This document shows, piece by piece, positions 52,493 to 61,909 of a stretch of DNA of 64,000 bases; within the stretch, counting starts at the first letter, position 1, and each line of letters begins with the position of its first letter. The notes under the pieces were generated by a model. It was given only the letters and a program-made list of their open reading frames with translations. It searched no databases and was not told the DNA's origin. Source of the DNA: Phialophora verrucosa (taxonomy: Eukaryota > Ascomycota > Eurotiomycetes > Chaetothyriales > Herpotrichiellaceae); assembly GCA_002099365.1 (NCBI GenBank), contig MSED01000001.1, positions 1,612,001 to 1,676,000 of the forward strand. The letters run 5' to 3'. The position numbers and the translations under genes are program-made.

Positions 52493-55400
52493 TCACGTGT
52501 AGATCTCTTCTGTCAGTGCATTCAATGTAAGGCCTTCCTTGGCAATGTCTTCGTCTGTGAAACGTCAGTCATTATACCCGAGGCAGAGCAGGCTTCACTT
52601 ACTCTGAAGGAAGCACAACGGCATCTCTACCAAGGTGCCTTTCACTTGGCTCAGCAGTTCCTTGAGCTCGCGCACTCCGCCAGGGAAGTCAGCTTTCACC
52701 ACATGTCCGTACTCGACCCTCGGTGGTAGCTTGCTGGGTTTGCCCTGAGCATCTGTCTCCGCGGGCCGATAGAAGTACTCATAAAACTCCTTGTACTCGG
52801 ACCATGAGTGCACGTAGTCGTCTGGTACAGCTCGGAATGCCTTGCGGAAAACTTCGGTATTGGTCCTTGCGCGGCTGTTCCACAAAGCTTGGAAAGTGTC
52901 GCTAAGAGGGTCCATCACGACATTATCTTCGGGCGAATTCCAGTCATAGGCGTTGGGCACTCCGACGGGCTCAAAATTGGGGTCGGGGCGAAAGAAGAGC
53001 TGAGGCCGAACCAGACCAAGATGTTTTCGGGTCAGCTGGCGCCTCAGCGAGGCCGCAAATTTGCTGGCTTGGTAAGGCTGGCCGTTCATGTAGCTCTGCA
53101 CTGGTGTCAGGTCGTCGATGAGCAGCGCAATCTCGCTGTCGTGCGAGCCGAGCTGGCTCCGATCGTTCAAATTCGCCGATCCGCAGATGACAATACGATC
53201 GTCTGCGATAAGAGTCTACGCAAGTCAGTATGTATAGCACTCAGACCTTCCAACGTACCTTTGAATGAATGTATAGCTCCTCACTGACAAACGCATCCAA
53301 CTCTGCCTCGGGGGACCCGGTCCAAGGCACAGTGCGGATATCCTGTCCACCAAGCATGTAGCACTCTGCCACACTGTCCCAACGGCTACCTCCTGGTGCT
53401 CCGATATTCTGCGCCGCGGTTTGGTATTGCTGATATTGGGAAGCTTGTGACAGCTGCGTTGTATTAGTGCGTTCTCCCTGCGAGCCGTATCCGGCTCCGA
53501 CTGCGTCGTCGTGCTGTTTCCGAGCGTCTTCATAGCTCACGCCGCTCTGCTGCTCAACTCGTTGCATTGTGTCACCGGCATTGATTCGATCGTAGTTCCG
53601 AAGATTGTAGAACCGGATGTAATCCATGGGGTTAAACCCAGCCTGAGCGATCTTCTCCATGATACTGTGCCCACCGCGGTTGATGCTGTTGTACTGAAAC
53701 TCCATTATGGCTCGCGTCCCCAACGAGGCGTCATCTCGGAGGTCACCGGCAAAAGCCGGTACGGATGGGATCACGACGATCATCTTGTACTTCTCATTGT
53801 TCCGCGCCGCTCGTAGGATTCGTTCCACGATTGCTTGGCCAATCAAATTCTTAACCGGTTTTTGTTGGTCGCCAGTTGCCGTAATGAAGAATTGATTTTC
53901 GATGTAAACGAAATGCTGGCTATTCCGGATGACTTCGATGTAGGCGTTTTGGACAGAATGCTCGAGAGGAGTTCCATTACTCCACGTCGTGCAGCTTCGA
54001 AGAAGCTGACAGGTCATTACCCCTCGAGGCTGATTGTAAGGCCGACCATAAGAGTCGGTTCCGCCAAGGTACTTGCCTTGAAGCTGGTGAGCTCTGTCTC
54101 CCAGTCCGCCTGAGACAACGTTACCAATCGACGACAACTCTTGACCCAGAAGTCTGCCTTCCTGTTTGTATTGGTCCAACCTTCCTCGAATACCTCGCTC
54201 GCCCCCGAATCCCCTTTCATTTTCATTACTCAGGCCGTAGCCTTCAACGCCCCTGCTTGAATCCTGAGCGTAATCATCAAATCCCCTAGCTTGCTCTGAA
54301 CCAGGCTGATGATAAGCCTGGTAGCTCTGATGTTGATATGGTTGATCTGGGGATTGCTGAGATGACAGCTCAGTAGCACCTTGCTGATAAGGTGTATAAG
54401 GCGGGCTTGCAGCAGGTGGTGGCGGGTAACCTGGATAGACTGGGGCAGGAGATGGCGACGATTGAGGCGGAGGTCCAGGAGGGGGAGGAGGGTAGTTTTG
54501 TTGCAAGTTCTGTCCCGGGGGTTGTTGGTAACCACTGCCTGTGTTCATCGGTTGTGGAATCTGTGCAGTTTGAGGAGGAGGGCTGGCAAACTGGCCATAT
54601 GCGCCCATAGAACCTTGATGCGGCACTTGCGCTGGAGTTCCGTGTTGATCATAAGTGCCAATGGTATGCTGATAAGGCGCTTGTGGCAGAGACCCACCTG
54701 AGACTTGGCCGTAGTTACTAGGCGGAGGTGGTGACTGGACTACCTGGGGTGGGGGGCTCGTGATTTGACCGTAGGGTGATTGAGCTTGCTGCGGCTGATT
54801 CTGTGCACCTAGGGCTGGAGGGAGTGTCGCAGTACCATATGTACCTCCCGGCGTGTGCGGCCTGCTCGTTGTATGCCACGCAGGTTCAGTGTATGGCTGA
54901 CTGCCTGGTGGCGGTGCATATCCCCCGGCAGGAATAGAAGCTTGTAGGCTTCCTTGGGGCTGTGGCCCGGACTGGGACGGCGGCCGTGACTGAGGGCGCT
55001 GACCTGGCCCACTTGCTGTATGAGGCAGGTCATCCAGCAGTCTGTAGTATCGTTGGTCTTTCCGGACATTGTACTTCTCGTCATAAATGAAATTCCACCT
55101 GTCAACGAAGTGATGTCGCAGGTCTTGTACAACGGTCCCTTGCACACAGATGGCGATGTCGGACCATCCCATTCTTGAGCTCTTGGTTCTGTCAAGCTTG
55201 TTCTGGAACGGGTTGGCAACATCGTTGAAATCGTTCATTCGCGCATTGTTCATGTCTTGCCCAGGGAATATGATCTGGTTCATGTCGGATGGGTGAGCAT
55301 CGGCGATAGAATGCTGGTTGGTATCCCAGCGGCCAAAGCATAGGTCGAGACCGCCCATAAAGGCGATTTTGTCGTCAACTAGACATAGTTTCTCATGGTG

Positions 55401-56345
55401 CGCCCAGTAGAGGATGATATCGTCAGTAACACCATAGATGCCCTTCAGAGCGTCGTGGCCAAGCTTGGAAGCTCCTGCAGCGTCCAACTTCATGCCTTGG
55501 AAAGATGATAGGAGCGATGACTGAGCCGTTTGTGCATCCGGAAGATGGTCCGGATGTCGGAAAACAGCGATGTTGGGGTGTAGTTTCTCGAGCTCGTGCT
55601 TGGTGTGGGCCGAAGACAGGGTCAGAGCCTGGGTGACTTCTTTGTAGACGATGATCTTGACCTTGACTCCACGTTGTGCGGCGCGTTGCAGGGTGCGATC
55701 GAGTCTCCATTGCTCGTTTAGCGAGGGGGGTCGACGAAGATATACCTCGGGGGACAGCCACCAGTCCAAGATCCAGATTGAGTGTCTAGCTCCCTCAAGA
55801 GCTTGACTGACTGCCCAAAAGTATCCACATCCATCGACGTACCATTTTACATCGTTACCGGGTTTCTCTGACGCAAAGCTGTCGTATCGATTCGGGCCAG
55901 ATGATATGACAGGTTGACCTGGCGGGGCGGCGTAGCTCGAGGCGTATTGTTGAGATGGTACATTGCCTGGCCCCAGAATGTTTGCAACATCTGATCCAAT
56001 ATTGTGAAGAGTGCCGTGGAGGCCGCTAAGAAGCTTAGAGGCTAAATCGGGTCGAGCTTGAGGCTGCTGTGTAGGCGGACCACCTGGGTATGGCGATTGT
56101 CCTGTCTGAGGATACCCCGTGGTTGGACCTTGTTGGCCGTAGTAACCTTGATTGGAACCACCAGTGCTGCTGTAGCCGTAGTTCTGAGAGGTTGAAGGTC
56201 CAGTCTTGTACTTGTCGAACTCGGACTTGAACTTCTTGCCAATGTCTCCTAGTAGCGAGCGGTCTGTGCCACCGCTTCCACGAGATTGTGAGTAGTCATC
56301 CCCATATGCCAGTCCGTCATCTTCCGGTTGCTGCTGGTAAGACAT
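52493..56345 (-). CDS. pldA: Phospholipase D (Spo14/PldA-like)
   Basis: The exons are 56345-53259, 53215-52603 and 52554-52493, giving 1253 residues; introns are 43 and 48 bp. The N-terminal 150 residues are Gly/Gln/Tyr-rich and disordered; no PX or PH domain is seen. The first HKD motif is HHEKLCLVDDKIAFMGG (about residue 316). The second is HSK (residues 1027-1029) directly followed, across intron 1, by TLIADDRIVICGSANLNDRS. FVYIENQFFIT and the end EDIAKEGLTLNALTEEIYT are conserved in eukaryotic PLDs. Between the two halves (about 445-710) lies a long Pro/Gln-rich linker. The enzyme hydrolyses phosphatidylcholine to phosphatidate and choline at membranes, acting in secretion, sporulation or signalling. 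The 43-bp intron is short but has good borders. Confidence 0.95.
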
Positions 56346-57210
56346 GTCAGGAAATCTTTCAATTTTCCCAATCTGACGCGCAAAGGTACTAGGTCATAGG
56401 ACAGAGATAGCAGATGTGAGCAGACCGTGTTCCGGTCTAGCAGAACAACAGAGACCTGGGCAAACAGACGACGAAGTGACTGTTTCATCCATGAGTGATG
56501 TTCAGCTGATTCACGCAGCAACGGTCGAGGCAAGCATGGGCCAAGCTGCATGGAAGGAGCCTTGCGCAGCCAACCAGACAGCTGCCAGCTCAAACATTCA
56601 GGGGGAGTTAGGCTCCTTCCCGCGGTCGTGATGCCCAATAGGGAGCCCGGAGGAGCTGCTGCGCCTCGTTGCCGCTATTACAGGCGCCCCGCGTGCCCGC
56701 GAAATATAACAGCCTGGAGCTGGAACTGGGCACCTTGCTGAATTTTCTGAAGCTGCACGCTCCTTATCAGTAAGAAATATTCACCACATCGTATTGGCAC
56801 ACATATACTCCCAAGATGGGTACGCGCTATCTCTACCACAGCTGCATTCGATCTAGACGTTCATCTTCTGGGAAATAAGCACCAGCCGTGCCTCTCGGAC
56901 CGGCGTAATGACGCCCGGAGTGACGGCAATGCGGGGAGCTCTTCTTCAACCCCCTCCACCAAGACGATCTCAATACAAATATTGAGAGGTGCACTTCTCC
57001 ACGGTAGCCGTGCTAGGTTCTTGGATTGGCTATATATATTAACCGTGCCTGTCCTTGTGCTTGTCCTTGTGCTCTTGCTCTTGCTCTAACATGTCCTCTC
57101 GTGTGCTCTCTTTACAGCGTTTCGCCATCACAGCTTGCAGGTCGAGACCCAATACAGCTCTCCACTCCTTCAGGTCAACTCCACTACAGCTCGCTCGACC
57201 GAAGTCCAAC
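56346..57210. other. Divergent promoter region between phospholipase D and cyanase
   Basis: 865 bp; besides the TATA-like run at 57031-57040 and a CTTGTG/CTTGCT-rich leader after it, nothing is seen. Confidence 0.5.
57031..57040 (+). promoter_or_regulatory. TATA-like element of cyanase gene
   Basis: The sequence TATATATATT stands 171 bp before the cyanase ATG and is followed by a pyrimidine-rich leader, as is common near fungal transcription starts. Function is inferred. Confidence 0.4.
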
Positions 57211-57792
57211 ATGTCACTAGCAAGTCTGGACGTATGTGCCTCGCTCCCCGTTGGGTCGAGAAGGATGCTAACGAGACCAGGTATTGCAACATCCCAGCCT
57301 ACCGAAGTCCTCGGTCACCCTGTTCGAAGCAAAGGCAAAGAAGAAGGTATCCTTCGAGGAGATCGCGAAGGAGATTGGTCGCGATGAAGTCGCCATAGCC
57401 GCCCTCTTCTACGGACAAGCGAAAGCCTCTCCAGAAGACATCCAAAAGCTGTCAGACTACTTCGGCATCGACCATGCCACTCTCGAGACTCAAATGAGTG
57501 GGTTCCCCGATCGCGGCAAAAGTATCGAGATGCCGCCAAAGGAACCGTTGATCTACCGGTTGTATGAGATTGTGCAGAATTACGGGTATGCATACAAGGC
57601 TGTGTTGAACGAGAAGTTCGGGGACGGCATCATGAGTGCGATTTCTTTCTCTACTCACGTTGAGAAAGAGGTTGACAAAGATGGGGTTACATGGGTAAGG
57701 AATTGTTCGTCGAGCTCCATATATCCTGCGCTGACATGGGACAGGCGAAAATTACCCTTCGAGGAAAGTGGCTGCCCTACAGTCGTTTCTAG
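57211..57792 (+). CDS. cyn1: Cyanate hydratase (cyanase)
   Basis: The exons are 57211-57231 (7 codons), 57281-57694 and 57745-57792, giving 160 residues. Introns are 49 and 50 bp, with GTATGT and GTAAGG donors and a GCTAACG branch site in the first. The N-terminal domain is helix-rich (LFEAKAKKKVSFEEIAKEIG, LFYGQAKASPEDIQKL). The catalytic domain has R100 and E103 in IYRLYEIVQNYGYAYK and S126 in GDGIMSAISF, the same mutual spacing as R96, E99 and S122 of the bacterial enzyme. It ends TLRGKWLPYSRF. Cyanase turns cyanate plus bicarbonate into ammonia and CO2 (via carbamate), detoxifying cyanate and supplying nitrogen, usually as a cytosolic decamer. It is divergent from the phospholipase D gene. 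Confidence 0.95.
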
Positions 57793-58335
57793 GTGACTGG
57801 CACGAACCGCAAATGAAATGGTCGAAGACGTTCAGGGCTATGTACAGTCAGTCTGATCCAGAACGCGACCATGAGGGACTGTGGAGCTAGTTATCTTTTC
57901 ACCCGAAGCTTCTCATGCTTTGCACGCGCTCACTTGACAGATGCAGATGCCACTATCCTGGTTGCAAGTCCTGTTTGCTGACATGAAGCGTATGCCGGAT
58001 TGTGCTTTGTCTGGGAAAGAACAATACTAAGGGCTGTGGAACAATATGAAGCCTCGTCCCCTTCGACTCCGCCTTGCGAGCATCTCTTTGTCTGGGAAAC
58101 CCTAACACTCACCCACCAACCAATTCCAGGAATGAACAATGTACGCTCTTTCTTGATTGGATTTGCTTTCAATTCATGGACCGGTATCGCTGTTAAATGA
58201 AGAGTCCATCCAAGCCGGAACCGGTAGGTATTGAAGCGCTTATATACTAGTTTCCAGTGTCCCCTGAGCCTCGACCGGCTTCCATCCACACTCATTATAG
58301 TCCTCACTACAAGTCACTCTTTTCATACTCTCAAA
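57793..58335. other. Intergenic region upstream of the CaaX mini-ORFs
   Basis: 543 bp containing the cyanase 3' flank and, in its last 100 bases, a TATA-like box and an ACTC/TTTC-rich leader before the first mini-ORF. No other gene is seen. Confidence 0.5.
58241..58246 (+). promoter_or_regulatory. TATA-like element upstream of the CaaX mini-ORFs
   Basis: TATATA lies 95 bp before the ATG of mini-ORF 1, and the stretch between them is pyrimidine-rich and CACTC/TTTCAT-like, as in fungal leaders. It suggests that the mini-ORF region is transcribed on the plus strand; expression is not shown. Confidence 0.4.
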
Positions 58336-58371
58336 ATGTCTTTCCAACTGTACACCTGCGTGGTCATGTGA
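58336..58371 (+). CDS. CaaX mini-ORF 1 (a-factor-like lipopeptide candidate)
   Basis: ATG to TGA encodes only 11 residues, MSFQLYTCVVM. The C-terminal CVVM is a CaaX box with Met at the last place, favouring farnesylation, and YTCVVM resembles the YCVVM end of a-factor-type pheromone precursors such as Neurospora MFA-1. Known precursors are longer (about 20-35 residues), so this would be a minimal form; no in-frame upstream ATG is seen although the frame is open. A near-identical second copy starts 140 bp downstream and preserves the peptide exactly. Alternatives are a first exon using the GTGAAC that overlaps the stop as a splice donor, or a chance ORF. Confidence 0.4.
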   Translation: MSFQLYTCVVM

Positions 58372-58475
58372 ACAGCTTTTACAACCACGGCGATCATCCA
58401 AAACACATACGTATCTGAAAACAACAGCGAAAAAGCTCTCAGTTGATCACCAACCGGGAACCACAAGACTCACAA

Positions 58476-58511
58476 ATGTCTTTCCAATTGTATACCTGCG
58501 TGGTCATGTAA
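58476..58511 (+). CDS. CaaX mini-ORF 2 (duplicate of mini-ORF 1)
   Basis: ATG to TAA encodes the same MSFQLYTCVVM. Compared with copy 1 there are three changes in 36 bases: CTG to TTG (Leu), TAC to TAT (Tyr) and TGA to TAA (stop), none altering the peptide. The next 17 bases differ at four places and the upstream flank is less similar, so the coding part is the best-kept part of the duplication. It lies in a different frame from copy 1 and has no TATA of its own, so both may sit on one transcript. A GTAAAC overlapping the stop could alternatively be a splice donor. Confidence 0.4.
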   Translation: MSFQLYTCVVM

Positions 58512-59562
58512 ACAAACTTTACAGCCACAATCACAATCACAACCACTGCCAGCATGTCCTGGTCAATCTCGACCGAAAACACGACAAGTCACCCCTGCAC
58601 ACAGGCGCTGGCGCCGAAGAAGGGCGAGGCTGTTATTTTCGAGACGCCTTCGCGTCATGGTCGCTGAAGACAAGCCAACCCTCACCAATCAGTCTACCTC
58701 GCATCTGCCTGGCGCAACACGGGGACACCACCGATTGGCGACACGGCCATGGTTCCAGAGGAGGATGTTGACTGCGTTCCATATTAGCGTCGCATCTCGC
58801 ACTTGTGCATAACCCCCTTCACTTCTCAACAGCACTTTGCCACCTACAGATTGTCGCGAGACATTTTTATCTCCCCTTCCCCCTTGCCCCTACATCCCCA
58901 GCTCCAGATACACACACACACAGAGAGAGAGAGAGCAGACAGCAGGAAGCACTGCTGTCAACTTCGCAAGATACGAGATACATGTACCCAAGCTGAATGT
59001 AACGAGTGCTTTTTTCTGCCCATTTCGATTCTTACCTTTCTCTGCACGGCACTACCCTGTATTGTACTTCACGGTTCGGCTCTGCCCTACATGTTTTAGA
59101 TGCATGGCTGAGCAGGTGAAGCCGTGGGAAGTTAGATACTATTAGCGCGAGAAGATTGTCATCTCAGTGGACGCACAACAGATACAATCCATCGACTGCA
59201 CAGAGAGTACACTATCCTACACGTAGGAAATCAAATCATCTACGTACAGTTCAATCTAGTCTGGTCTAATCCAGTATCTGTATCTATACTGCTTCATCCT
59301 GCATCCTGCCTCTAAGTGATAGAGTATATTGTCTGCACTGAATCGGAGGGGAAGGTCAAGTACAAGCACGGACACGAGCACGAGCACCATCCATAAATAC
59401 AGGCATGCATGCATATGGATAGTACACACTCACGTACCGTGGCACGCTGGGTACCGAGTATGTCTAGGAAATAAATCAATTAATATGCCTTATCCCAGCA
59501 CCCGTATACTCTCGTGGCAGTACTCCGTAGGACCTCGCAGAAAAGAAAAGTGTAAAAAAAAT
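58512..59562. other. Intergenic region with an (AC)n(AG)n microsatellite
   Basis: A dinucleotide repeat lies at about 58911-58937. A 37-codon ORF starting at 58554 (MSWSISTENTT), in the same frame as mini-ORF 2, might belong to that locus. Nothing else is recognised. Confidence 0.5.
59554..59561 (-). terminator. RNA polymerase III terminator of tRNA-Ser
   Basis: Eight T on the minus strand follow directly after the tRNA 3' end, the standard Pol III stop signal. Confidence 0.8.
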
Positions 59563-59678
59563 CGACAGCTACAGGATTTGAACCTGTGCGGGCGAACCCA
59601 GCAGATGACGAGACAGGGCTTCAAAGGGAATGAATGCCCAATTCGAGTCTGCCGCCTTAACCACTCGGCCAAACTGTC
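59563..59678 (-). tRNA. tRNA-Ser(CGA) with 35-nt intron
   Basis: On the minus strand the acceptor arm GACAGTT pairs with AGCTGTC (one G-U pair) and the discriminator is G, as usual for eukaryotic tRNA-Ser. The A box (TGGCCGAGTGG) and B box (GGTTCAAATCC) are intact. The anticodon stem GCAGA/TCTGC closes a loop with anticodon CGA (59645-59643). The intron (59641-59607) sits one base after the anticodon's 3' side, the canonical place. The long variable arm has a GGG/CCC stem and the T arm is ACAGG/CCTGT. It reads UCG serine codons. ORFs crossing it are artefacts. Confidence 0.93.
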
Positions 59679-60263
59679 GTTTCTGTGCAATTTGTCATTA
59701 ATTTTTCGGTGCATACAAAATATGTACGTTGGATTTTTTTCGCGGGGTGGAAGGGGATTCGCTAATTGGCTTGCCCGGCCGCTGACACGTGATGTCAGTC
59801 GTTTTGCCCCCTTGGGAGTACCTCGTAATAGCTTCGATGCCCTCTCACAGTCTGTATGCGCAACGTAGCAACATGTGTGCATATCAAGCTGAGGGACGCG
59901 CATAGTGGGAAAAAGCGCATGGAGTCTCGTATAACAGACGCAAAGCAGTCCAGACTCTGCAGACTGGACCACTTCCACTGCCGTCTATCGTTATTATATA
60001 CGCTGCTGGGCATGCATATATGCCTTCCTACTACACTCTCCCTTGGGATCGTACCGAAGCCTGCTTCGGCTGAAGACAGAGCTGTTCCCCCCTTTGAATT
60101 ATCCAAAACGCCGATACCTATGTAGATGCTTGTATCGATATCATGCTCTTCCCAGTCATTCCGCCACGATGCTGCCACAGTCCGAGAGGCTCTTTCTACA
60201 CAAAACGCAGCCCTCGTCAGGTTCTTCTTCTGCCCCGTCAGCGTCTCTTCTCACTCTTTCTCC
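59679..60263. other. Intergenic region, nothing seen
   Basis: 585 bp between the tRNA 5' side and the 3' end of KEI1. Only short unsupported ORFs occur. Confidence 0.6.
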
Positions 60264-61405
60264 TCACAAATTATTCGCCTGCGGAATCTGCAACGTCATC
60301 TTATCCCCTCCCACGACCGGCACCCCAGGAACAACCCCCGGCGCCGGCACAGGTGGTCCGGTCCCCGATCGTCGTCGCCTCTCCCGTTCAGTCGGCCCAC
60401 TCACAATGTTATTGAGCATGAATCCGCCTTCCTCACCCGCAACACCGCTTTTCCTGAATTTACCGCCCATGCCATACATCCAGCTGTCATCCTCGTCACT
60501 GCCCAGCCAGTAGCTTCTTCCGATGGCAATCAGGATCCTGCCTAGTTTTCCGCGCCAGCCTTGACCCTGAGGCCTTGACTCCGCGAAGGGATTCTCAGCC
60601 AGTTGGGGATCCGCGGAGGCAGCGGTGTAGTCGACGCTGGTCTTTGAGCCGGAGGCGGCAATGTGCTGTCTGATCACCATGCGTGCGAAAGCAAGCATGA
60701 CGAGGCAGAAGTAGGCGCGGATCGTCCACATGGCAATGATCACGCCGATGGAGTTCATGTTCTGGCTGTCTAGGATCGCAGTTTGGAGGGCGCCATTGCT
60801 GCCGCTGCTCGCCGGGCCTCCTGCCGGAACCCCTGCTGCGACGGCATCTTGACCTGATCCTGCCAAGGGAGGCTGTGGCGTAGCCACGACTTCGACCCTC
60901 GAGACGTTGAGTTGAGGATCCGTGAAACCGCTTGTGTCGTCCATTGTAGATGCGCCGGGTCCCGTCTTGTCCGATGTTCCTGCATCGTGCTGCGCGAGTA
61001 CCAAGAACCACGTCGCGGCAAAGACCGCGGTATATGCGGCGTTGATGATACTGTCGAGGACGTAGAACCAAGCGAGGGCGAGGCATTGGAACGGCGATTG
61101 CTTGCGGATATGACGTGCAAGGTAGGCGGTCAGGATGAGTGCAAGGGTCGAGTAAATGTACATGCTCAGCTGAAAGGGCGAGAGGTGGTAGCCGGTGAAC
61201 AGTGCGAGAATGCCATAGAGCCCGGCGAGTTTATTGACAAGCATGGAGAGGGTGATGAGGCTGGCGCCCGTCGAGAGGGTCATGGTGTACAAAAATCGCT
61301 TTGACCGCAAGTCAGCACACAATGCGCAGGGGGAATGTGACAGTATTAACATACCTTTGGCCGCGCCAAGCGCAGCAGACGCGCCGATATCCCAGAGTTC
61401 GCCAT
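60264..61405 (-). CDS. KEI1: Inositol phosphorylceramide synthase regulatory subunit Kei1
   Basis: The exons are 61405-61355 (17 codons) and 61298-60264, giving 361 residues; the 56-bp intron has a GTATGT donor and AAG acceptor and joins LRLARPK to RFLYTMTLSTGASLITL. Four membrane segments are seen, with the conserved stretch LNKLAGLYGILALFTGY-like (here VNKLAGLYGILALFTGYHLSPFQLSMYIYS) and SPFQCLALAWFYVLDSIINAAYTAVF. In yeast Kei1 binds Aur1 and is needed for IPC synthase activity and its Golgi location. A poorly conserved loop of about 70 residues (Gly/Ala/Ser-rich) precedes the last membrane segment, and the C-terminal tail is Gly/Pro-rich. The longer unspliced upstream frame is not part of the protein. 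Confidence 0.88.
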
Positions 61406-61909
61406 AGTCAATACAGTTGCTCGACAGCAAGGAAAGACAGTCGGGACAGAAGAGCGAACAAAGGATTGTCTGAAGGTGGTGGATTCGGAAATTAAACCAC
61501 GATGGAGAAGAGAGATGAGCGGGCGGCATCCCCGGAACAGTCGCTTTCCAGTCATTTGCATCATCCTGCACAAGGCTGCCATGCTACATAAGCACTGCTC
61601 ACAGCAAGTCACGTTTAATGTCACAATACATCTAGAGCGAGTCAAGTGTCAAGTCAACCATTCTATTATCTCCCCTCGCAGCTTCATGTGTCTAAGTAGA
61701 AGGTACAATACAAATCTGCACGGCTGACTGATGATCTGAAGGACATTTCAAGCCTCACCACAGCAATCACCGCTCCGGTTGTGGCAACCGTGCTTTCCTT
61801 TCTGTCTCGTGTCCATGCGATTATCAACGCCGTTCACCGTTTGTTGGGAAGTGCTTCTTATTGAAGCACTCGTGTCCGGATCAACCAGCCCATTTCGAAT
61901 CCCACCGCC
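61406..61909. other. Intergenic region, nothing seen
   Basis: 504 bp between the KEI1 start and the CDC48 3' end, both minus strand; it should contain the KEI1 promoter and the CDC48 3' UTR. Confidence 0.6.
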
